This document shows positions 1 through 8,194 of a stretch of DNA of 10,204 nt, piece after piece. Source of the stretch: Euperipatoides rowelli (Eukaryota; Onychophora; Udeonychophora; Euonychophora; Peripatopsidae); the NCBI GenBank assembly GCA_003024985.2, contig PXIH01S0003342.1, one strand, 5' to 3'. The position numbers and the translations under genes were made by a program. Under the pieces are notes generated by a model, which saw only the letters and a list, made by a program, of their open reading frames with translations, had not been told where the DNA came from and ran no database searches. Every line of letters begins with the position of its first letter. The stretch's first letter is position 1.

Positions 1-33
1 TAATGTCTTATGCATTAATAAATTTTTATATAT
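1..33 (+). repeat. 33-nt direct repeat, copy 1
   Basis: The first 33 bases of the window (starting TAATGTCTTATGCATTAATA) recur exactly at 1842-1874. Copy 1 sits at the very start of the window, so any further extension upstream cannot be seen. Confidence 0.9.
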
Positions 34-957
34 ACAGTACTATATATATACATAGAATATTATTTTAAAAATATAGCATTTTAAAGGTATATTATCACCA
101 AAAAACAACTTTAGATATTTAAAATCAGATTAAGAAAAAAAAATGATACATATAAATTTTACTTCACTATTCTAAACCATTTAGTTATTTTAATTTTAAT
201 GTAGTGATTTTGGACAATTTTATGGCTGCCAAGCTATTTCCGCTTTGAGATTTTTGTGTACATGCCACTGATGTCATGTTACGCCTCGTGCATTTAAAAA
301 GATTGTTTGGCCCTATAGGATTCTAAGATAAACACTCCTGCTTCCATTCTTTTTATTGCTTTAAATTCTTAAAAAAAAAAAAACCTGTAAGATGCTTGAT
401 GCAATAATAATCAAAACTAAAAGCATGTCCACTTCCACAAATGTTCTAAAGATTTTAAAATTAGCAATTATTGCATATAAAATATTAAACATGTCGCATG
501 GACTCCGACAAAATATACTTTGTTTGCTTTTGCAAAACATTTCCTTCCCGACTGCTAATTTAGATTATTTTGAAGCTTATATTTGAGAAATATTTATTTT
601 TAAAAGTTAGTTTGGAAGTAAATGTAATGTATGTAGGCTACTATTTGATTTGTATTTGACAAATAAATGTATTTATTTTTTTGAAAATGAAAGATAGGAT
701 TTGTTTACATGTTGTTTATTTTTTTTCTGCTTTTACTGCAAAAGCAAAATAATAGACTGCTGTTAAGTTTTAATTTTTCATAACTTATTTATTTTGCCGG
801 TACATTAAGCACATAAATTGTTTCTGTGAAATATACATTAAAAAAAGTTAAATTATCTGTATGTTAAAATTAATAAATAAAACACAGCAAACCAGAAAGA
901 ATTGAAGGCATTTTAATCAGACAAGCTTTTGAATATGTGACTTTAATCTTACATGGA
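1..957. other. AT-rich noncoding DNA, nothing recognised
   Basis: The segment has many A/T runs and is CpG-poor. A slightly GC-richer patch lies at about 205-320, but stops interrupt every frame there. The 64-codon ATG frame at 392-586 has the composition of random AT-rich DNA, with no domain or homologous motif that I recognise. No RNA gene is seen. Confidence 0.6.
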
Positions 958-1240
958 CCAATCGGATTGAACGTAGAGATCAATTAACTACGTTTGAAAT
1001 TTGAAAACCTTTTTTTTTTTTAAATGGTTCTCCCAAAGGGAGAAAAAGTCATACATTTTTATTTCAAATATGATACATTTACAATCTTCTTAATAACTAC
1101 AATCTTGATCGTTTTCATTAGTATATTCACACATACTTTTTTTTTAAAAAAAAATATTCGGTTATTGATTAAAATGCGATCAGCTTATGTAGTTTATGAG
1201 GAATCGAGAAGTCGCTCGCGCATTTCACCGATCATCTAAT
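958..1240. other. CpG-normal patch with a CCAAT box and a 71-codon open frame
   Basis: Eleven CpGs occur in 283 nt (963, 972, 991, 1110, 1159, 1177, 1205, 1213, 1217, 1219, 1229), against about one in the next 630 nt. The left edge carries GACCAATCGG (956-965), a good match to the NF-Y CCAAT consensus. Inside is a frame from ATG 1024 to TAA 1239. Its translation shows a charged start (VLPKGEKV), one hydrophobic stretch long enough to cross a membrane (about residues 19-42), then a basic Arg/Ser-rich end. I do not recognise it, and hydrophobic runs are easy to get from T-rich DNA. It may be an unmethylated regulatory patch, a small gene or inserted DNA. Confidence 0.25.
1028..1044. repeat. Short perfect inverted repeat
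   Basis: TTCTCCC, a 3-nt AAA loop and GGGAGAA form a perfect 7-bp stem. It lies just after the T12 run at 1010-1021 and overlaps the start of the 71-codon frame. Function unknown. Confidence 0.6.
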
Positions 1241-1841
1241 TTAGACCACAAAAAAAAAGAAAAAATAGCCAAGCAACTTGACAATAAATAGAGTGGGACT
1301 ATTGCCTTAAATTTTAAAAACAAATTGTTATGGCCAGGTAGATGAATTTNAATATTAACTTTGACCAGTGACATTTGGATTTAGAAAAAAAAAAAAAAAA
1401 ATTGTTAAATAAAATATTTTGTTGGGAAAAATAATTGTGTTTAAATTGGATTTTAATAAATCCTGTGCATCATGGAAACTTGAAGAGAAAAATTGCAATT
1501 TTTTTTTAAAAAGTATAAATGTCCAATTCCTTATTGTTATATAAAATAAATAAAAAATAGATCTTTTTCATTTAATTTATAAAATCAGTAAACTTCAAAT
1601 ATGTACCACATTTAATATGTGAATAAAACATATATTTATCACGTATAGTATATGGTCAGACAATCAATCACTTATAAATTTCTTATGAATATACTGTATT
1701 TATTTGAAATCTACATTAACTGTAAGTATACTATTATTTTTAGTCTGATATTTTTTTTCTATTGTACAGAGGTTTAAGTATAATAGAACAAAATTATACA
1801 ATCAGATGTTTTCAAATATTTTTTGGTTTAGTTTTTTTTTT
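1241..1841. other. AT-rich noncoding DNA, nothing recognised
   Basis: The segment contains A17 (1385-1401), a single N at 1349 and several T runs. Only one CpG is present, at about 1641. All frames are closed by frequent stops. No gene, RNA or mobile element is visible. Confidence 0.6.
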
Positions 1842-1874
1842 TAATGTCTTATGCATTAATAAATTTTTATATAT
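1842..1874 (+). repeat. 33-nt direct repeat, copy 2, ending at an N
   Basis: This copy is identical to bases 1-33 and stops immediately before the N at 1875. The sequence after the N (TGGGCTACC) differs from that after copy 1 (ACAGTAC). This pattern suggests overlapping contig ends and an unresolved join rather than a biological repeat. Confidence 0.9.
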
Positions 1875-1875
1875 N
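1875..1875. other. Assembly ambiguity (N), probable contig join
   Basis: A single N lies exactly between the 33-nt repeat and unrelated sequence. A second isolated N is at 1349. Distances across 1875 should not be trusted. Confidence 0.7.
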
Positions 1876-1876
1876 T

Positions 1877-1917
1877 GGGCTACCAAATTTCATATGGCAG
1901 TAGCCCGACCTGCTACT
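1877..1917. repeat. Nested inverted repeats
   Basis: GGGCTAC (1877-1883) pairs with GTAGCCC (1900-1906). AGTAGC (1899-1904) can alternatively pair with GCTACT (1912-1917), so two mutually exclusive stems share one arm. The segment is GC-richer than its surroundings and directly follows the N. It could be the end of a degraded inverted-repeat element, but no matching distant terminus was found. Confidence 0.5.
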
Positions 1918-2343
1918 TAAAAAATTGGTGGAATTCAACCCCTGGAATGTTTTTCTAAATTTAATTCCATTCCTCTGCTATTACCCATATCTATAGATAG
2001 AATTTTTAGCAAACTAACCTAACATGAGATTCATAATTGTTATTACAAAAAAAAAAAAAAAATGCTAAAACCTTAGCATTTCCATATTTCCTATGATATA
2101 TTTGTTTGATTTACAGTACATGTTTTTAATTTACATACCAATATCCAAGAACATAACCTCGACATCAATCAAGAATTAACTATATAATTGAAGCCTAATC
2201 AGAACAAGACCAATATAATGTAAATACTATACGATTCCACTTTTTCCTACAGATAGTTTGACGCAAAAGCAATGGATTAATTTTTGTTAAAAATAATTTC
2301 TCAAGCTTAGCAGGTTGTAGATCATTTCCCTAGTCTAAATCTT

Positions 2344-2361
2344 TTATTATTATTATTATTA
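2344..2361. repeat. (TTA)6 microsatellite
   Basis: Six perfect TTA units lie within the upstream intron. Confidence 0.9.
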
Positions 2362-2394
2362 TTTATAAACTTAGCTGAAAATTTAGATATAAAC

Positions 2395-2472
2395 TTTTTT
2401 TTTTTTTTTAATTATTTTTCTGCATGTTGTGTCTTTTTTTTTTTTTTTTAAGCTGCCTCTTTTTTTTTTTTT
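2395..2472. repeat. Cluster of three poly(T) runs
   Basis: T15 (2395-2409), T16 (2434-2449) and T13 (2460-2472) are separated by 24- and 10-nt spacers. The last two runs are each preceded by a short C-containing sequence. This is probably slippage-prone low-complexity DNA, and run lengths in the assembly may be unreliable. Confidence 0.85.
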
Positions 2473-2539
2473 AAATATAAATATTGCAAGTTTCTGGCAA
2501 AGTACTAAATACAAAACATTAAAAAAAAAATTATTTCAG

Positions 2540-2563
2540 GACCAGCGAATCGGAGCTTTATTT
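2540..2563 (+). other. Possible 24-nt microexon
   Basis: An acceptor-like TTATTTCAG ends at 2539 and a donor-like GTGAGA starts at 2564. The 24 nt between them, read in phase 1, have no stop (xGA, then PANRSFI, then T). They hand over to the next exon in exactly the phase it needs, giving TAT KEKTDSK. Two CpGs fall inside in an otherwise CpG-poor area. The polypyrimidine tract is weak and preceded by A10. Chance occurrence is quite possible. Confidence 0.2.
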
Positions 2564-3453
2564 GTGAGATAAAAATGTGTTTTCACCTTTACCTTCTCTT
2601 CTATTTTTACCATTTTTTTTTAATATAAAGTATACTTATTATTTAATATTACACCAATTTTACATTTTTAAAACATGTAGACCATCAAAATCATTTTGTG
2701 ATATTTCATTATAAATAGGGCCTACTGTAAATTCTGTGAAATGGTGGTGCCTTATTGTTTTGACAGCTTAGGAATTAGAGTTACTAACGTGAAATTTATT
2801 TCTATCTCTTAGGGTCTGAAAATATTTTTCGAACTTGTTGATAGAATCAGTATTCTTTAAAGACTTTCAAAACGGCACACTTATTTGGGTTACATTTTAA
2901 CACTCTCCTGAACCTTAGATGAGACAAAAACTAGGGAGCGTAGTTGCATGGCACAGCTTGGTTTTCTTTTAGAGTGATCAAAAAATAAGTGTGATGATGG
3001 CACACTTTAGCTACCTTTGGCCCTGGTTGGGTAGCCTTTGACACCAGTCTACGGTATTAGTCAAATTTGTAGGCATTTATCATAGGGAAGATTAGAGTAC
3101 AAATTATGTTCAACCCTTTTTAATGTTAAGTATTCATGTCACTGGACAAAATGGTTTTAGCTGATTTGGCCTTTAAATTATGACTGCAAATAATGCACTT
3201 TTTCAAGGTCTGAAAAATGCAGCACACATTTTTGTTTTAATTTTTATAAGATACAATATAATCTAAGCTATTGATATAAATAAAATTGTTTTTTAGGTGA
3301 TACTCTAAAGTACAAAAAAGTAAAAATTATTCATAGGGGCAGCAGCTTTTCCAAATGGCCGCATTTATGACACGTCTAATTGTATTATTTTTATTTCTAC
3401 GGAAAATAAAATTTAAATATCAGAGTTAATTTAATTTATTTTCTATTTGTTAG

Positions 3454-4779
3454 ATAAAGAAAAGACTGATAGCAAACAGTATTCAGATATAAGTAAGACT
3501 AATTGTCAAGATGCCTGCAGGACTACAAATATTCGAACAGATAATGGAAATCTAGGAACAGTTAATTGTAAACACAGTTCTTTACATTCAGTTCAAGGCA
3601 GTTTCCCTTCTAATGAAACTTTATCCACAAACCAAAGGCATCATAAACATCACTTGGTACATTTTAGAAATACATCAGGAAATCATCAAGTATCTTTTAA
3701 GAATCCTTCTACCATGATTATTGAAAATAGTCATTTGTCTAGAATGCCTTTGCATACAATTCCTGTAAGCACTAGTAGTGTTAGGAACTGTACTTCAACC
3801 ATGACAACAAATGTTGCAACTGTTAAAGTGAGTTCTGTGATTTGCTCTACAAATGTCACTAATACAGATACTGTCAGTTTTTATAAAACAATGCCATCAA
3901 ATGGCTCCATAACTGTTCCTTCTACAGCAGTGCCTTCTCGGCCAGCTAGTATTGTCATGAATTCATCCGCACATAGCAGAGGTTTAAATATTCACTGTCC
4001 GGATATGAATGCAGGAAGCAATAAAGCACCAATGACTGGAATAATCTATACAACACCACCTCCATCTTCTGTGCCTACGTCTATATTGACCAGTGAACCT
4101 CCTACACCTGTTTATCCACCAGTGACTTACCAGACAATTGCTGGATCCAAAAATACACCCACCACTGTTACATATTCTGTTTCTCCCTTTCCTACAGTAT
4201 TGTCCCAAGGACAACCATTGCCTCGTACTCACTCACCAACTATTTCAGCTCCTTCACAAGGCCAAGCCCCAGCCCCTGCTGGGAATTGTAGTTCTTGTGG
4301 TTGCAATTGCAATAATAGCAATTCAGGAAATATTTATAATTTAGGTTATGTTCCACACCCGGCCAATGGGCCTTTATTTGGATTTCATCATGGGATTTTT
4401 CCACATTCTACTGCAGCTCTGAACACAAATGGGTTTATCAGCCCCACACTGTCTAATCTACCATTTGGTAGCCAAATCCAAGCTGTTACTTATCCAAATG
4501 GCCTTTCCCATGATATTATTTATAACAATCCAGCTAGTTTTACAATGATGACAGCAAATCATGCTATACCTACACAACAGGCCAATCCAAACTTTAACTG
4601 TCATAAAATTAATTATCAACCTAACTATTTACAAAACCACAGCCAATTGTCTAATAATTGTAACAGCAATGGTGGAAATAACTTAAAAAACAAAACTGTT
4701 ACATGTTATAATTGTGGTGGTGTAGGTCATCGTGGTAATGAATGCAAAGAACATACTATGGAAGAGATCTCAAAAGGAG
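3454..4779 (+). CDS. Large penultimate exon of a ZCCHC2/ZCCHC14-like CCHC zinc-knuckle protein (partial, N-terminus missing)
   Basis: The exon opens after the acceptor TTCTATTTGTTAG (ending 3453) and closes at the donor G|GTAATT (4780). Both ends are phase 1, so it holds 441 full codons from 3456. No Met start is needed because the frame is entered by splicing. The product is rich in Ser, Thr, Asn, Pro and His, without globular-looking stretches: a His/Asn-rich start, a Pro/Thr-rich middle (about 4040-4280), a Cys cluster CSSCGCNC (4287-4310), an aromatic/Gly/Pro stretch (about 4330-4640) and a CCHC knuckle (4704-4745). This order, ending in one knuckle and a spliced short tail, matches the C-terminal part of ZCCHC2/ZCCHC14. 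Those proteins, like nematode GLS-1, work with TENT4/GLD-4 non-canonical poly(A) polymerases in mRNA tailing. I cannot separate ZCCHC2 from ZCCHC14, because the diagnostic PX or SAM domains lie upstream. The exon is free of the long homopolymers that fill its flanks, which supports selection on it. A retroviral Gag origin is unlikely: no capsid-like or protease region is visible and the tail is spliced. Confidence 0.8.
4704..4745 (+). other. CCHC zinc knuckle domain
   Basis: The residues CYNCGGVGHRGNEC fit C-x2-C-x4-H-x4-C exactly, with Cys, Cys, His and Cys as zinc ligands. An aromatic residue follows the first Cys and Gly residues precede the His, as is usual in RNA-binding zinc knuckles. 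It is the only complete CCHC motif in the exon and lies 11 codons before the splice donor. The fold normally binds single-stranded RNA or a protein partner; which applies here cannot be read from the sequence. Confidence 0.9.
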
Positions 4780-7660
4780 GTAATTTTTGTATTTCTTAAT
4801 TATTTCTAATTGTTTAAAATAATTGTTATGCTCTTAGCATAAGTCTTGCCAATATATCTCAAACCATAATAATAATAATCACATTTTTTTAAATGCACAC
4901 TAGTCATTTGTATTTGTGTTATAAACAATTTTTCATTACTTCTCATCCTTGTCTAAATCCATTTTGTACTTCCCAGCCTTAATCTAAATTAATTTTGTTA
5001 TTTTTCTATAATTTTATTTTCAATCATTGCATTAATGTTTTAATAATGAAGGCCACCATTTATGCATTACAATGGCAAATTAATATATAAAAATTTTGGT
5101 ACAGTACCTTATTTTATTTTCAAGCCTTACTCTTCTGTTTATCCAGTCTGTCCTGCAAAATATAATTTGAATTTATCAATCACTTTTAACTAAATTTTAC
5201 CAAGTAGGCAAATGGTGAAGTGAATGATGATTGTTGGTTATTTATTTATTCAATAGAGCAATTATGACACAGTAACATGAAATTTGGTTCTCTGCCATTT
5301 TTGTTAACAGCATTGTATTATTGGGATAAGCATGAACCGATAAACGCAAGGTTATATATTTGACCTATTGAAGAGAATGACATACAGTACATCTAGAGTC
5401 TACTTTAAATATAGGTTTGGTGAATCAATAAAAATTTTTAAACTTATGATGTCCCAGGTCAATTATAGCATTTTTGTAGAATTTTTTATACTAGTTTCCT
5501 ATATGTTGATAACTCTTGACTGTAATGAAAAGTGTTGTGTCATTAGTTCATAATAGTACTGCTTGCATACTTGCTATTTTTTTATCAATATTATCATGTG
5601 TCATTTTTATCCATTATTTGCTAGATTACATTTAAAACTAGTTTATCATACATAGTCCAATGTTTGCCCTAATAGGCATTTTACAAACCTAAACAAATAT
5701 AAAATTTTGGTTTCCTCACAATGTCCTTGCTATAATTATACACTATATTGGTTTCTATATCTGTCCAGAGTCATTGTTTGGTTCTCAAAATAATGCATAG
5801 TTTTAGCCTTATGTATGTTCAGAATGATTGAAGTGATTTTGCAAAATTCCAATATTTTCAACTTACCATAATCCAAAGTTATAATCATTTGAAATTAAGC
5901 AGTATAACTTATAGTGTAAAAATCATATTGGTTAATTAGGATTTAATGTTAAACATTAGGCTATGTATTGGAGTTTAAAAAAAAAGAAAGCAACATGTTA
6001 ACCCTTTCAATTAATTTAAAATGTCCTCGAAAGAGTGGAATGGAGTTATGAGTGATACCTTCTTTAATAATCAGGTATTTAAAAAAGTTTAGGATCTTTT
6101 TTTTTTTTTTTGCTTCCTTTTGTCTAATCCCCATTATCGTCTAAATTGATGACCATACCTTCTATGTTTTTTTGCCCCATTCCTCCTTAATTTTTAAAAT
6201 ATTTTGAAGTTAATTTGATGTTTGACATGTACTCATCTATTCAGTTTTCATTTATGATACACAGGTTATTTTATTACTGTGAGATTTTTTTTTTCTTCTC
6301 GGCAAAAATATTAATAGATTGTGAGTTTGTTTTACTAATAACAATTAAAAACCAACAAAATAGCAAATGGATAATATTCAGTATTTTACAATGATGCATT
6401 CTAGTTAGGTAGGCAAAAAAAAAAAAGCTTTCTTTTGCTTGTTGTCTATTTTTATAAAGCTGAGTCAAAGTGAACTCTGGTATACTGTATATTTAAAAAT
6501 AAAAAAACATTTTAAGGCACTGTTTAAATATTTTTGCTGCTGATAATGTACTCAGCACTGAGTAAGATTCAGAAACCAAGTCTAACAGCTCTATCTAGTT
6601 CCTACAACATATTACTGCCTAAATTTACCCAGGTAAACAGTGAATATGACTACAAACCTAATGATTCTAGCCATTGAAATTAAATTCTATTGGATCCAGA
6701 TTTTTAAATGTCTTCTGATTGGAAGAAAGTGTCAACATATTTTTAGGGAACTAAATGTTGCAATACATTGGTTGAATTGATAGGAATAAGAGGTAGAGGT
6801 TGTTGTATTGATAGGGAGAGATTTAAATTTTAGACGGTAAGAATGAAAAGGCTGTCATATGGCTAATTTGTCTATCGCTCCTGTTTCAGGCGCTGATGTA
6901 TCCATCTTTGTTAGCATAGAATAAGTTCTAGAACTAGTCCAAATGAAGGCAATGCATCTCTTTTTGAGTGTCATGAATCATTTTACTGGTGTCTCCAAAT
7001 TATGTTATGGTGATAATAACCAGTGACATAAAAAAAAAACCTTCAGCTATAGATTATTATTAACTATTGGAACATTTAAAGGCTATTTATTTAAATTTGT
7101 CTTTATTGTTAGCAGAATTGCATTGTAAAACTAATAGATGATACCTGTACATAAAAAGTAGGTGGCAAGCATTTTATGGTCTGAATGAAATTTATAAAAT
7201 GTTTTTTTTTTTAAATACAAAATAATAATGAAAAGCCTCTATGTAATGTAAATCATCTCGTCACTACTGTACATAAAAAGTTGTAAAGGTCTGAAAAACT
7301 AATAAGGTTATCTTAAGAAGATAAACAAAGACATCACTCATTTACAATTAGGATTTCATGTTAAACTATAGTTTGTAATAAATGTAACTGGTGTTGTTTA
7401 ACTTCTATTTAACTAATCTTATGCTAAACGCCCAAGATAAACCCTTCTACCTAATAATCAGAAATATACAAATAATTATAATGAACAGTAATACTTTTGG
7501 AAGTCATATGGATAATTTTGAACGGATTAAGAATGCAGGAAAAAATGTATATCAAAATTACATAAATGATAATATACACTATTGTATATACATAAATATA
7601 TATTAAAAATGTTATTCAATTACTGAGGGTTTAATTTTTTTTCTGCAATTTTATTTTCAG
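4780..7660 (+). other. Last intron of the ZCCHC2/14-like gene (2,881 nt, phase 1)
   Basis: It runs from GTAATT at 4780 to TTTTATTTTCAG ending at 7660. Joining the flanks completes a Gly codon (G|GT) and keeps the frame open to a TGA at 7711. The interior is AT-rich and low in CpG. It contains an AAT microsatellite (4866-4879), many short A/T runs, a 15-nt sequence (CTGTACATAAAAAGT) repeated at 7145 and 7267, and a strong acceptor-like site ending at 6889. The open stretches in it (5368-5553, 7391-7606 on +; 6274-6468 on -) have the Ile/Asn/Lys/Tyr/Phe bias expected of chance translation of AT-rich DNA. I see no gene in it. Confidence 0.75.
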
Positions 7661-7713
7661 GTTATTTGCGATTAAATTATACACCGGTCAACAAATGTGA
7701 AGGCAATGAATGA
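7661..7713 (+). CDS. Terminal coding exon of the ZCCHC2/14-like protein
   Basis: The exon follows a good acceptor, a T-rich tract ending TTTTATTTTCAG, and is read in phase 1. With the final G of the previous exon it codes GYLRLNYTPVNKCEGNE and then TGA (7711-7713). ZCCHC2 and ZCCHC14 also end shortly after the knuckle with a Gly/aromatic-x-Leu-aromatic-x-Pro tail, so phase, position and residues agree independently. The exon is too short to stand out as an open frame. The extreme C-terminus (KCEGNE) is acidic-polar and I do not recognise it. The main doubt is alternative splicing to other sites in the intron. Confidence 0.78.
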
Positions 7714-8099
7714 TTAATGCAATAGCAGCCTATTTTATTTATGGCCAGATCTCCGCATTGTGTCGACCAGCCTCCAATTGCTTCCCAGTGTGTCTGTTTT
7801 GCGTGTGTGCACTTATTCCAGCCTGAATCCTTCAAGTGTACTGCTGGGGAAATGGAAATATGGTGCTTTGAGGGTTAATTTATTTATTATTGTTTGCTGG
7901 ACTTCTGTTTACAGATTTCAGCAAAAAAAGAAAAAGTGGCAAGAGGAAAATAACATTCTAGCCCCTTACCATTTGTTTTTTTAAATTACTAAAATAGGTA
8001 TGTGGCTATTGGCTTTTGTTATGAAGCCAGTGCATGTGGTTTGATCACTGTTGACTCTTACATTTTTTATTTTTAAATATCTTCATCCAAGACTAAAGT

Positions 8100-8194
8100 A
8101 AAAAAAAAAAAAAAAAAATTCCATTTTAAAGTAAGAAGCTCGGTCGACAAGTTCCTATCAATAGTCTTGATTTCTTTTTTTTTTAAAAAAAAAG
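8100..8194. repeat. A19 run followed by a T10/A9 palindrome
   Basis: A19 spans 8100-8118. C-T10-A9-G at 8174-8194 is a near-perfect palindrome inside the 3' UTR that could form a weak hairpin in RNA. Similar homopolymers occur through the noncoding parts, so no specific role is implied. Confidence 0.7.

Larger units (their letters stand above)
1876..3453 (+). other. Partial upstream intron of the ZCCHC2/14-like gene
   Basis: This stretch precedes the acceptor ending at 3453. It holds a hairpin-forming segment at 1877-1917, a TTA microsatellite (2344-2361), three T runs close together (2395-2472), a possible microexon (2540-2563), and a GC-richer block at about 2870-3070 with the short string GGCACACTT present twice (2875, 3001). 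I recognise no domain-coding exon here, so the PX/SAM-type regions expected upstream lie outside the window or were lost at the N. Whether the intron continues past the N at 1875 is unknown. Confidence 0.5.

Noticed and set aside
2799-2862. Acceptor-like TCTATCTCTTAG ending 2812, followed by the open stretch GLKIFFELVDRISIL
   Set aside because: The translation looks plausible, but a stop follows with no usable GT donor before it, and it matches no domain that I recognise.
3284-3330. Possible exon after TTGTTTTTTAG (ending 3296) reading DTLKYKK to a GTAAAA donor
   Set aside because: The phase at the donor (0) does not fit the phase-1 entry of the next exon.
3984-4232. 82-codon open frame on the minus strand opposite the large exon
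   Set aside because: It is a shadow of the real exon: an Arg/Trp/Cys-rich translation from the complement of Pro/Thr codons, with no motif.
4138-4344. 68-codon frame overlapping the large exon in another + frame
   Set aside because: The true frame is fixed by the CCHC knuckle and the splice phases. This one has no features.
4704-4745. CCHC knuckle as part of a retroelement Gag
   Set aside because: No capsid, protease or reverse-transcriptase coding sequence, LTRs or primer-binding site are visible, and the tail exon is spliced as in ZCCHC2/14 genes.
5299-5350. Acceptor-like TTTGTTAACAG ending 5310, with an open frame to a possible AAG|GTTATA donor (40-nt exon)
   Set aside because: It would shift the frame into the final exon, and the donor is weak. 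Splice-like motifs are expected by chance in a 2.9-kb AT-rich intron.
7391-7606. 71-codon frame in the last intron
   Set aside because: Its Asn/Ile/Tyr-rich composition is typical of chance frames in AT-rich DNA, and it starts from a non-ATG codon.
7718-7724. TGCAATA, a 7mer-A1 match to the miR-25/92 seed family
   Set aside because: It lies within 12 nt of the stop codon, where terminating ribosomes usually block microRNA action, and a single 7-mer is weak evidence.
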